A DNA stretch of 64,000 bases from Atriophallophorus winterbourni (lineage: Eukaryota; Platyhelminthes; Trematoda; Plagiorchiida; Microphallidae). Numbering within the stretch: the stretch's first letter is position 1; every line of letters begins with the position of its first letter. Positions 44,963-55,949 of the stretch are shown here, piece after piece. Below the pieces are notes generated by a model. That model saw only the letters and a program-made list of their open reading frames with translations, ran no database searches and was not told the origin of the DNA. The DNA is taken from positions 52,116-116,115 of the forward strand of contig JACCGJ010000589.1 in assembly GCA_013407085.1 (NCBI GenBank), in the 5' to 3' direction. A program made the position numbers and the translations under genes.

Positions 44963-45962
44963 NNNNNNNNNNNNNNNNNNNNNNNNNNNNNNNNNNNNNN
45001 NNNNNNNNNNNNNNNNNNNNNNNNNNNNNNNNNNNNNNNNNNNNNNNNNNNNNNNNNNNNNNNNNNNNNNNNNNNNNNNNNNNNNNNNNNNNNNNNNNNN
45101 NNNNNNNNNNNNNNNNNNNNNNNNNNNNNNNNNNNNNNNNNNNNNNNNNNNNNNNNNNNNNNNNNNNNNNNNNNNNNNNNNNNNNNNNNNNNNNNNNNNN
45201 NNNNNNNNNNNNNNNNNNNNNNNNNNNNNNNNNNNNNNNNNNNNNNNNNNNNNNNNNNNNNNNNNNNNNNNNNNNNNNNNNNNNNNNNNNNNNNNNNNNN
45301 NNNNNNNNNNNNNNNNNNNNNNNNNNNNNNNNNNNNNNNNNNNNNNNNNNNNNNNNNNNNNNNNNNNNNNNNNNNNNNNNNNNNNNNNNNNNNNNNNNNN
45401 NNNNNNNNNNNNNNNNNNNNNNNNNNNNNNNNNNNNNNNNNNNNNNNNNNNNNNNNNNNNNNNNNNNNNNNNNNNNNNNNNNNNNNNNNNNNNNNNNNNN
45501 NNNNNNNNNNNNNNNNNNNNNNNNNNNNNNNNNNNNNNNNNNNNNNNNNNNNNNNNNNNNNNNNNNNNNNNNNNNNNNNNNNNNNNNNNNNNNNNNNNNN
45601 NNNNNNNNNNNNNNNNNNNNNNNNNNNNNNNNNNNNNNNNNNNNNNNNNNNNNNNNNNNNNNNNNNNNNNNNNNNNNNNNNNNNNNNNNNNNNNNNNNNN
45701 NNNNNNNNNNNNNNNNNNNNNNNNNNNNNNNNNNNNNNNNNNNNNNNNNNNNNNNNNNNNNNNNNNNNNNNNNNNNNNNNNNNNNNNNNNNNNNNNNNNN
45801 NNNNNNNNNNNNNNNNNNNNNNNNNNNNNNNNNNNNNNNNNNNNNNNNNNNNNNNNNNNNNNNNNNNNNNNNNNNNNNNNNNNNNNNNNNNNNNNNNNNN
45901 NNNNNNNNNNNNNNNNNNNNNNNNNNNNNNNNNNNNNNNNNNNNNNNNNNNNNNNNNNNNNN
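44963..45962. other. Assembly gap, exactly 1,000 N
   Basis: A round number suggests a placeholder of unknown true length. Frames drawn across it are meaningless. The left edge is a LINE RT core and the right edge is near a LINE C-terminus, both on the minus strand. Confidence 0.98.
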
Positions 45963-46012
45963 CATGCATCATAACAAGCTTTTCTCGCCACTCCGCTTGA
46001 CAACATACAAGG

Positions 46013-46370
46013 TTATGCAAACACTCCAAGAAGATGCTTAGTGCAAGACCGCCATTGAACACGGTTTCGGGACATATCCTGAAGCGTAACTAACCATTGC
46101 GATATATCATCGCGGGGACACCAGCCTGGAAGACGCGCTGCGCCTACTTTGGAAAGGTTACTAGTAAGGGTTTTTAACTGCCTATGCCATGTGACGGTTT
46201 GGCCACCCCGAGATTTACGCCAATCAGGAGGTGGCGTCGAAAAAATAATCCGTCTCGGAAGTCGGTGGTCCGGCATCCGTAAAACGTGGCCCAGCCAGCG
46301 TAACCTATGCATTAAGGACCTAATAAGGTACAGAAGGAAAATAGGTGCAATATCGGGATATGCCTAACGG
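46013..46370 (-). pseudogene. LINE RT C-terminal fragment right of the gap
   Basis: The frame 46,312-46,013 reads LRWLGHVLRMPDHRLPRRI, then RKSRGGQTVTWHRQLKTLTS and RLPGWCPRDDISQWLVTLQD, then NRVQWRSC. This is the characteristic LINE C-terminus (WLGHVLRMP, RGGQ..TW, RLPGWGPRD, W...L.DM..NR.QWR). On the minus strand it lies upstream of the RT core at 44,600-44,962, so the two are separate copies or misjoined. Confidence 0.88.
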
Positions 46371-46490
46371 GTGATCAAAAGCATTCATTTACTTCGCGTG
46401 TTGTACGCAGTTAAAAATATCACAACGAAAACTTTACTATTCCTGTAAAGGGAAAAGTTTACAGCCATGTTTCCTGAAGAGTGAAGAAGT

Positions 46491-47828
46491 TCACAGCAAT
46501 TTAGGTTCGACAACATGACCAATGAATACGGGGTTGGTGTTTTGATAGACAATAGCCACAAAGAATGGTTTATTGATACGAAATTCTAAATTGGTCATGG
46601 AACACATATCTATCATAACCATTGCAGTAGCGGCAGCTGCGGTCGCACCAGATTCGTCAACCTGGAAAACGGCAGTGCTTAGTTATGTTATCCGTGTCAT
46701 GTTTTTACGCTTCATAAACTTATGTTCAACATACCTCAAGGACTGCTTTATGATACGCTGATTGAATGTACAACCTCGGGTCGGTGCACATCTTGGTGAG
46801 ATCAGCACTGTCAGAGAAGAGAGACTTCATCCCACAAGCTAATAGGTGGCTCTTCAAATTGATGGGATCTTTGACATCCAATTTAAATTTTGGAAGATTC
46901 AGCATCACCTTTTCCTCGATGAAATTGGAGTTTAAAATGGCCGCCAGTTTCCCCTTTTTCCTGAGTTCTGTGACCAAATTCGGTAGCCCTGCTTGTTGAG
47001 TCGGAAGCACGATAAGCATTTCCCAACTAAATTGACGATTCATGATAAAGGCGATTTTCTTACTTTGTTCCACGAAAAGGCAGTTTCAATGCCAATGCAT
47101 CAAATTCCTGAAGCTCCACAAATGGGTACTTCTCTTCCTTAAACATCATGGGAACTTTCATTTTCGAACCATCCAAACAATGAAAGTCTTCTTCATGTGT
47201 ATGCATTTTATTGAATTCCTCTTTCCAGAATCCTTGAAACAAATGTATTTGAATTAACACCCACCTTTAAAATAGAGGGCGTTCATCAGTACCAAAGTTG
47301 TATCATTACTGAGCGCCCCCTGTGGCAAGAGATCCTTGATTTTTTCTTTGGTCTGCTTCTCAACTCACTGGTTCATATGCTGACGCATCGCTTCCAAATC
47401 TTTGAGAGCATTTAATTTTTCGGCAGACGCTTCATAATATTTTGCCAGCGTTTGCTCGTAAGCTTCGACAATCTTGGCCTCTTTTAGTAGGAACATCCTG
47501 TTTGCGATGGAGACATCAACCCCTGCAGTCGGCTTGAAATACTCCATCAGATTTGACCCGAAAGTTTGATGCAGCGCTTCAGAGGTTCCTTTTTTCGATA
47601 TGCACAACGCGTTTAACATTTCAGTCTTCGTGTCACCATCAGCACCAGCCAAGGCCATTAGGCACGCTGTGTAGATACTCACGGGTGACAAAAGTACATT
47701 TTGTAAGTTGCCTGCAATATTTAGAATCGACAATAATATTCAATGTTAGACCAACCTCCTTGTTCAGCAGAAATCTGGTCGTACAATTTGCTCGTAAATT
47801 GGGACAAAGCTTGTTTTACTTCCGCCAT
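46491..47828 (-). CDS. Serpin, five exons, one in-frame TGA
   Basis: Exons: 47,828-47,756, 47,711-47,265, 47,232-47,064, 47,026-46,735 and 46,661-46,491. Introns are 44, 32, 37 and 73 bp, all GT-AG, and phases fit throughout. The 384 codons (stop included) match the usual serpin length. Motifs: NVLLSPVSIYTACLMALAGA, ALYFKGFWKEEF, EMLIVLP, LNLPKFKLD, HKAVLEVDESGATAAAATA (reactive-loop hinge) and RINKPFFVAIVYQ. The small hinge residues suggest a true protease inhibitor. Counting from the hinge puts Met at P1 and Cys at P1'. No signal peptide, so probably intracellular. Codon 140 (47,365-47,367) is TGA where helix F usually reads INxWV. An in-frame extension upstream (MYSNLIG...) makes Met at 47,828 the likelier but not certain start. 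Confidence 0.88.
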
Positions 47829-48589
47829 CTTCGCGCTATTGTAGCGTATCATTGAAAAATCAGCTAGTTTTAATTTGTCTAATTTACCAATCAGATTGCT
47901 GTACACGTGATGGCGTATTGATTATGCAATCAAAGAACGCTAATGATTGGTGCAGACAAGCCTCGCTTTTGGTTTGTCTGTCTGTGTGTAGTCAACACCA
48001 TCCGACATATGTTGATGAGAATTTTCAATCGAGCATTAGGAAAACCACTAGTCCGCTTTAATTTAAGACAATTTTAAAAGCATCGTGGTTCCATCTATAA
48101 TTAAACCAATTTCTTCAATATACAGTAGTTTAAAAGTGAGATCCAACAAATAGGTGTTTTAGTCTGGGGTCCGAGCTTTTGGAGGTAATCCATTTCCTTT
48201 TATAGCGAGAAATAGAATGATTAAGAGTAAAACAATGTAAAATAAGTGTCTTGTAATCATTATAAGAGGAAACAGTGAATGTGAGTCAACCCAGAGGTGA
48301 ACGCAGCCACTGAAATGGTTCGGTTAGGGAAGTAAAGATAATTTCTGAAGGTAGAGATTTTCAGATAAGAGGTAGTCGAGCAGAGGACAAGTTCCTCTTA
48401 GTGTGCAGGCTAGCTCACTATTTTCGTGAGACAGCGATTATCACGAATGTTCATTTAAAGGGAGGCAGTGACTCCCGAAAGCACATGTCCTTTCGTGAAG
48501 GGAATCCCGCTCCAGATTTTTCCCCGAGGTTGACTCCTGAATCCTTTTCCATGATTGGATGTAGCTAAAAGGCAGTCGAGATTTCAGAT
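47829..48589. other. Region upstream of the serpin, no gene seen
   Basis: It would hold the serpin promoter, but I cannot point to a TATA or initiator with confidence. The part 48,290-48,589 looks like repeat leader sequence adjoining the RTE 5' fragment. Confidence 0.45.
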
Positions 48590-48862
48590 AAGTGTTTTTC
48601 TCCTCCTAGGTGGACCGCCTTCATGGACTTACGAGCTCCACCTTCCCGAAGCATGCTGGTTTATTGGCGCCAGTTAGCTGCCTTCGCCCTTTCTCCTGTA
48701 AGTAGAAGCAGTTCCGCCGGTTCACACAGGACCACGCATGCAGACCAAGAGCTGGACTTGGTTGTCAGAGGCTATATGAGACGCGTGCTATGGGAGCATT
48801 TTTGGAATTGGAAGCTCATCCCCAAAACCGCCCCAGCCGTGGCAACCTTGGAACCTTGCTAA
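48590..48862 (-). mobile_element. RTE-like LINE 5' leader fragment
   Basis: It matches the 5' leader of the RTE element (32,150-32,391): GACTTACGAGCTCCA, GGCGCCAGTTAGCTGCC, CCTTTCTCCTGTAAGTA, GAGCTGGACTTGG and ending GGCAACCTTGG. The right part equals 1-130. It has no coding part attached on its left. Confidence 0.65.
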
Positions 48863-49349
48863 ACTTGGTCATTTTACCGTCGTGTGTACATCCAAATCCG
48901 TCACTGAAACTATCCAAACTTCCGTATATGAAGAACACACTCGCCATGACGGATTACCTTGCAATATAAAAGGATTTCGAGTGCGTTCCCTATGATAGCT
49001 ACACTTGAATATGACTTAACTTTTTTGACGAAAAGTTTAATGGTGCTAAATGACTGTGATTAATATACCCCAGTAGAATGATAATTTTTCCACAAAATGC
49101 AAAAATTCAATCACCGATGCTGAAATACTTCAAAACATGATTAATTAATTTCCGTTTCTAATTTCCATCAATGATACAGCTCGCCATTAAATATGAATCT
49201 CGAATTTTAGGGTTTCATTCAAACATTATAGCTATTGGCAAAAGGCAGTAGTATATATAATTGTGAAAATCATGGACGTCACAATGGCATATTTGGACAG
49301 GCCAGGATAGGATGTTGAACAATTAAGTTTGATCATAGTTCACATAAAA

Positions 49350-51940
49350 TCACAACACAGTGGGGTGTAGAAATGCGAGCTCTCTTTTCAAAAACATAAG
49401 ATCTGGCTGTGGTGTTGCAGTCTACTTTCATGGACTTTTAGCCCAGTGTAACGTAATCGATCATCATGACCTCAGCCTTCCTGATACGATATGGTGTTCA
49501 GTAAGTTTAGTGAATGAATACAAATGTACGACCGGCATCATTTACCGCTGGACATCATCTTAAAGCTCTTTTAATGATAACCTAATCGAATTGTTGCAAT
49601 ACATCATTATGGGCGATTTTAAAATCCCGCATCTGTTTTCAAGAATCGAACATAAATTCAAGGAGGTTATCAAAATTGCTTCATTGCAAACCACGTTGAT
49701 CAGCGAACTCGCAGACGGGGTCTTGACCAACATTCCACCATTGAACTTGTCTTAACAAATGAAGCAATTGTTGTATAGGATATGAAATACCTGGCACCAC
49801 TGGAGAGAGTGACCACGCGGGCACTTCTTTTATTATGTATGTAGTGCAAAAAGATTGAGCGACAAGACAATATTCTTCAGGAAAATACAACTACAATCCT
49901 TAAATATCAGTCTTCACAATGCAAATACTCATGATTATGATTTCACAGATTGTGGCTTATATTACAATACATTTCTCAATTATCTTAATTCGAAGATTTA
50001 CAAAAACTCTATTTTTATATCACACAAATGCAACCACAACTACCAGTTCTTTATCCGCAGTAGATCTGAGAAATAGTTAGTTAAAAAAAGAGTCATGGGT
50101 GACTCTTAAGAATTTTGGTTCGGAAGCAACTTGGAAGCTATTCTGTAAGATACGGAAATACATCACTACTCTTGTAAGAAATGATCGCATGCAGTTCCAT
50201 TGGAACTTGCTCAAGAGAATGGAAAAGAATCCTAAGCTTCTCTACAAGATAGTAAATAAGCGATCAAGTATCAAACCAGGCGTATTCTCCGTATAAACCC
50301 CAACTGGATTTACTCAATCTGCCCAAGATACTGCCGATGCTTAACCACGTCTTTCTCACTTGTCTTCAATCCTAAGCGTTGTACCCCATATTAAGTTTTA
50401 CCGAATTCGCCTCGTTTGGAATTATTAAGTGAAAAAATTGTTAATGAATATATGCTTTGGATGAATCTATGTCAACTGAACGAAAAGAAGTCCACTGGAG
50501 CAGACAAAATCACCCCAGCCATACTTCGCAAGCATCGCATTGCTTTGACTGCTCCTCTCATTCGCATAATCTATCGCAGCCTAAATGAATGAAAATACGA
50601 CATTTAAACCAGGGATGATAACTCCTATATATAAAGATGGTAGGTGTTCAGACGCAGCAAAATATAGACCGGTAACGCTAATTCCGGTGAACTCTAAATT
50701 AATTGAACGCATTGTGACTGCGTGCATAGGAGAACATTTTGAAAAACAAAATAATTTGACTGCAGAACAACACGGTTTTCGAAGAAATCGTTGCTGTTTA
50801 TCTAACCTTCCTACAATGTTCGTGGAATGGATCAAGGCACTAGATGAAGGTGAGGCTGTACACGCGTGTTACATTTCCAAATCTTTCGATACAGTCAACC
50901 ATGACATTTTTTTATAAAGCTCGAGGCTTATGAGATAACGGGAATGCTGCTGAATTGCATAAAGGAATATCTTACTGATAGACACGTCCAAGTACGCGTT
51001 GGCAGTACCATCTTTAGAAAAATAGACGTCAAAAGTGGAGTTCCGAAAAGCCAGGTTCTTGGACCTCTTCTATTCTTGTTGTACATGAACAATATAGTAG
51101 AGGATATTGGGTGTAATTTGACAGTTTTTGGTGATGATATTGAAATATGGAAACGTGTCAGGTCTGGTAATGAATATATGGCATTACAACGGGATATGTG
51201 CACCTTATTTTATTAGTGACATTCAAATAAATTAGCAATTAACTCTGCGAAATGTAAAATGCTGCAGCTTGGAAAATCTCTGCAACACACGTATTAGCTT
51301 GACACACAAGATCTCGTCTGGACCACCGCAGAAAAAACATCGGAATCTGGGGTGTTGTTTAACCTTAAGCATTGACATCATTGCCAGACAGTGTACAACA
51401 GAGCCTGCCGTAACTTGAGTCTTCTAAAAAGGATATTCAGGATTTTCACGTCCTAAACTTTTCCCGTTTAATGAATACGTATGTACTTCCTGTTATGGGA
51501 TATTCCATCCAAGCCTGGGCACCATGGCTGAGAAAGGATATCGAAATACTTGACAGGATTTAGAATGGTGCGATAAGGATGGTGTCCCGTTTCAGAAATT
51601 TGCCTTTCAATCAGCGAATCTTAAAACTAAATCTATATGATTTTACCCAAAGACCAGATTCGGAGTGACCACCTATAGGCATTCGAAATCTGTCATACTT
51701 AGAACCATCCCCTTAAGCAATTGCTAAAGCCAAGTTGTTGTTATATCTTGCCACTTTTTGACGTGAACCGTTTGAGAGGAGAAACCAAGGCGCTGGATGT
51801 GCTAATCAGCTATCTGCTGCTTGCCAACGATGCAACCAATATTGCAAACTCACGAGATCTAACCTGGTTGCTTAATGATGGTTTTTGTTCGAATACAAAA
51901 CTTTCGGCTGAAAAAGAACATGAATATGTATAAATTCCTT
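49350..51940 (+). pseudogene. Decayed CR1/Jockey-like LINE ORF2, block B
   Basis: Same pieces as 640-3,240 but less damaged in the RT. 50,585-50,917 reads MITPIYKDGRCSDAAKYRPV, then TLIPVNSKLIERIVTACIGE and TAEQHGFRRNRCCLSNL. 50,944-51,216 reads GVPKSQVLGPLLFLLYMNNI, then TVFGDDIEIWKRV (FADD changed to FGDD). The uninterrupted CTAGATGAAGG site at ~50,842 shows that the 95-bp insert in block A is secondary. Not functional. Confidence 0.85.
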
Positions 51941-52329
51941 TGACAATGCACTGTATCCACCCCAATCATTACTCTTTAAAGATGTCAAATTGTATCAGTA
52001 AATCATTTAATATACATATTGATTCAACTGTTCTAGATCCAAGCTTCCAGACTTATGGTGAAGAAAGCAATCAGATGTACAATTCCATAGGAGAAAGGTA
52101 TTTAATTTGAACAAATCGTTACTTAAATGTGTTCTTTCATGTGCTTCAAATGTGGAACAAAAGTAATTTCAAATGTGACACACAGTGAATAAATGTCGAC
52201 CGAAAATATTTGTTTTGCTAATTTGTTTTTCGAGGTATGTTTGTATAAGAAGAAATCACTAAGGGATTTCAGTAAATTTGGGCCAATACAGTATTATTTT
52301 ATTTCAAAATGGTAATGTTTGTTCGAATA

Positions 52330-52951
52330 TCATTTAATTTGATGACGAAAATTTCTGGCGGTAAACTGTTCCGCAAAAGCATACACGGACTACGACAAAA
52401 TTACGGCAAGCGTTAAATCGGGAATGTCGGATTTGGAGGGTTAACTTGTGACTGCGGGTTGGGAGATTTGAAACGATTTTCGAGAGGTGTCCTTGTGTGT
52501 GGGATGTCGTAAGATTTATTCCGTATATGAGAATAAGATTAGCTTGGATGAGCCTGCGCTCCAGAGTGCACAATGGAAATGCAGTCAATCACGGCTCAAA
52601 TGCTAGATTATGCAATACAGTAACCATTTTAGTTGCCTAACGATATAGCCATTCGATGGACGATATATATTTACTCATCCATGGTGTCCAAGCTTGTACT
52701 ATGTAGTCAATAACTGCGTGTATGCATGTATTTAGTACATTTGACAATGAGTGTGGTGGGTAACGTCTGAAAATTTGTCTGATTAAGCCAAGTACGACGT
52801 TGGATGCACGCTTATAGACGGCCTGGAACTGCAGAATCTTTTTCAAATTTCCGCACACCCAGACACCGAGATCTTTCTGCGATATAATACTCTCAAGCGT
52901 ATGACTACCTAGTATGTATAAAAACAAGATTGGTTTATCAACTTGCAACAT
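52330..52951 (-). pseudogene. CR1-like LINE RT C-terminal fragment, block B
   Basis: The frame 52,951-52,637 reads LQVDKPILFLYILGSHTLES, then ISQKDLGVWVCGNLKKI, YKRASNVVLGLIRQIF and YIVQAWTPWMSKYISSIEW. The frame 52,588-52,334 reads SHKLTLQIRHSRFNACRNFV and VRVCFCGTVYRQKF. It is a better-preserved version of 3,590-4,290. Confidence 0.85.
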
Positions 52952-53039
52952 TTTGCACTTGAATAATTTAAAGAGCAGCGTGTTTTGATTTGATCACTGA
53001 TGCAGGTTATTTAATTATGCTTGTAAAACTGAGAATTTT

Positions 53040-53540
53040 CAGCAATGTAATAATAAATAATCTTGAGCGATCGGGGAATCATAATCATTAAACAAGAAAG
53101 TTTGTAAGAGTAGTTTATTGGTAACGTTCTGACTCAGAAGCTTTGTCAAACATTGGTGTCAGTACGAAAAGCTATCAAGCGTAAATTTTATTTACCTGAC
53201 CAAACCTAAGCTGGTTAAGAACTGCACACTCCATGATGTGTTCGGTGCTCGTTAGACGGGCGCGTTCAATATCAACTAATGCGAGGTTATCAATGTCTTT
53301 TGCCTCGCTTGTCAGAACGACATCTCGGAGTGAAAACACATCGGTTACGCGGAATCGGGTATTTCATTCAATGTGATTATTAAGAGGAATGTCGTACATC
53401 AACGCACTGAGGATGTTCGAGGATGTGTTCTTGGTGAAAGGTTAAGCTCTGCTGATTCTGTAAATTAAAATTGCTTAAAATAAAAATATTCACTAATGAA
53501 TCTTTTATTAACCATGCGAATTCTGTCGAGTAGGGCCTGA
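53040..53540 (-). mobile_element. Penelope-like element 3' fragment, block B
   Basis: Counterpart of 4,330-4,830. The reverse complement of 53,121-53,155 reads TTTGACAAAGCTTCTGAGTC and then AGAACGTTACC, the degenerate hairpin segment. No open frame. Confidence 0.7.
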
Positions 53541-53885
53541 TTTTTAGTTTGCTGTGTAGATGGCGGGCAACATACTACTCCCGATACACAGTCTTCACGG
53601 TTAGCTAATCGGACTGAGCACTAGAGTGTATCTCGTAGCACGATGACTGGATCCGTAATCTCATGGACTAGAAGGTTTTAATCATAATGCAAATCTCTTC
53701 CTCCTTCTCCCGTATCACGGTCATAGCGAATAAGTGACATGCCTGTTAACTCTAGTTCATTATTTATTTAGCGATTCTGTAGCGACGTCTCGGTTTCTGC
53801 GATGATGTCGGATGAACATTTCTAAAAAAACTGCAAGCAGTTCACCGATTTAATTGCCAAGAAATTGTGAGTTGGAGTAGAGCCA
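53541..53885. other. Intergenic stretch left of the LINE
   Basis: Shared with 4,831-5,127 and 5,497-5,536. Ends at AGCCA, the left edge of the LINE insertion. It has an intact pre-insertion site for the RTE fragment found in block A. Confidence 0.6.
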
Positions 53886-53886
53886 C

Positions 53887-54925
53887 CCGAAGCAGATGAT
53901 GCTCAAGATAACAAAAGGCAATCTGAACTTCATCAATTGGCGGAACTGTTGAAACGAGTCAATAATGTACCATCGATTCCAGACTCAGGGTTTACGTCCA
54001 AAGAGCTCCAAGTGTACGCGTCCCATTCCAGCAAGCTAACATTCGCCCAGATGGTGACTAAAGATGATAAGTGCTAAGCGTTAGAATTGAGCCCTTAACC
54101 TCAGACAAAAGAGGAAGTTCAAGGCAAAACGGTTCCATATAACAGGGAGCAGAAAAATTCGATAAAACGCATAAAAATTTAAGTGTAATATGCACTAATA
54201 TTCCTGAGTCAGAGGTGACGCTCTTTCAAGAAAGGCAAAAGCATGACCGCGAAAACTGGTTGGTCATTTGTAATCGAATCCGCCTAGATAGTATACACCT
54301 CGTGTCGGTAACTCGAATAACTCGTCATACGAAATCCCCGAATCAAGATAAACCACGTCTTCTAAAAATCACTTTCGCCAACGAAAAGGACATGGAAAAT
54401 GACCTACTAAATTCGTACTTGCTCCGAACGCAAAGTGACCTACCCAACCGTATATATGCTGACGTACCTTGGTGGGAAAGGTCAAAAGCACCGAATAGGC
54501 AGGATCAAACAGCACCAAGGAGTATTATTTTGCTTGACGTTCCAGAAAATTCAGGCGCCACAACGGGCTTCGAAAACAAAGAGCACGACCGTAAACAATG
54601 GTCATTTATAGCCGAAAATATCGGTTTCCAAAATTCTGTAGTTGTCGACACATACAGAATACCTCGTTCGCCGAACTATCACGGGAAAGGGGCAAATCCA
54701 CTTAAGGTTACGTTTCTTTCAAGTAGCATTGCGGATGATGTTCGAAGCAAGCTAAAAGTGAACAGAAACAGGTTACTTGAAAACGTTAGACTGTGCAACT
54801 CAAAAGCCACTGTTGAGGTCCACCTGGAGCCTTTAATTACGCAATTATCCGAAACTGGTGCAAATTTGCCCGCGAAATTACTTCAAATTGCTTCAAAAAA
54901 CGATCGTCGGACCAATAAATACTAA
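53887..54925 (+). pseudogene. LINE ORF1 with two RRM-like repeats
   Basis: The first part (53,887-54,077) reads DNKRQSELHQLAELLKRVNN and ends at a TAA. The main open part runs from about 54,145 to 54,925. It has two similar segments. One reads SVICTNIPE...HDRENW...VTRITRH...RLLKITFANE (about 54,185-54,420). The other reads SIILLDVPE...HDRKQW...TYRIPRS...PLKVTFLSS (about 54,520-54,730). Each has the layout of an RRM-like RNA-binding fold. LINE ORF1 proteins bind the element's RNA in a nucleoprotein particle. The segment 54,215-54,925 begins with GTG, so no clean ATG start remains. Confidence 0.7.
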
Positions 54926-55949
54926 TACTGACTCGGTGTTACATTCTAAAAACTCACTTAAATGCATCTATACCAATGCTCAAAGTTTGTTCAACAAATT
55001 GACTGAACTGACCGAGCTGTGCAAACGATACACGCCAGACCTCGATGATGTTACTGAAACCTGGTTTCAATCCTGTATGACTGAAAGTGAACTCTCAATC
55101 CCCAACATTATGCTAATACGGAACGATCGCCCAAGAAAAGGTGGTGGTGTGGCTTTATACTGTCACGAACGGCTTCAGTGCATGAAAATTCACGATCCAA
55201 GCCTTGATTTCGAAGATACCCTATGGTGCAGTCTCACGAATGTGTCAAAGGACGATTGCATTCTTGGAATCATATATCGCCCTCCAGCCTCGAATGATAC
55301 TCAAAATGACAGGTTATTACAAGCGCTAAGTTACGCCGGAGAGAAGCGTAGGTCGCAATTACTACTCATCGGGGACTTCAATCTTCCTCGTCTCTTTGCC
55401 AGATCCGATCACCCTCTACACACATTTGATCACAAATTTCGTGAGGTGATCGACATGATTCCACTGCATAATCATGTGTTTGACTTTACTCATAGAAGAG
55501 GATCAGAGTTGCCATCAATTTGGGATCTAATCTTTACTTCAGAGAAAACAGCAGTTGAGGGTGTTGACTACATTGCGCCCCTCGGTCGGAGTGATCATCT
55601 GGTGCTAGCCTTTGAGTTTGTTTGCAGTGCTAGACGAGTTTGTGCGTCCTCCAAACAATTCAGAAAGATCAACTACGCTGGTCTACGTGGATCGCTTGAG
55701 CTAGTAAATTGGCAAGAACTTGATCAGCACAACACCGAAACACAATGCAGTGAGCTCACGAAAATACTTCAGTCAAACATAGATCATAATTCGCGATTTG
55801 TTGATGAACGACGGGCAAGTGACTTCCGATTTAAGCTTCGCAGTCGCACAAAAAATGGCTCGGGAAACGAAACTTTGCTTGGACTGAACACTGAAAGACC
55901 AGAACTGATGCCTTTTGGCAGCAATTTTCTAAAATTCGTAACAAAGTGA
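54858..55949 (+). pseudogene. LINE ORF2 endonuclease domain
   Basis: 363 codons open. Motifs: CIYTNAQSLFNKLTEL (Asn), DDVTETWFQS (Glu), GGGVALYCHERL, CILGIIYRPPAS, LLLIGDFNLPRL (Asp, Asn), SIWDLIFT and GRSDHLVLAFEF (Ser, Asp, His). All expected catalytic positions of an AP-like LINE endonuclease are present. Near 55,850 a frameshift moves the continuation into the RT frame. There a TGA also interrupts the linker (near FAWTEH). ORF2 overlaps the end of ORF1. Confidence 0.88.

Noticed and set aside
44598..46062. Five apparent 370-455 codon frames on both strands
   Set aside because: They run through the 1,000-N gap. Only the LINE pieces at the edges are real sequence.
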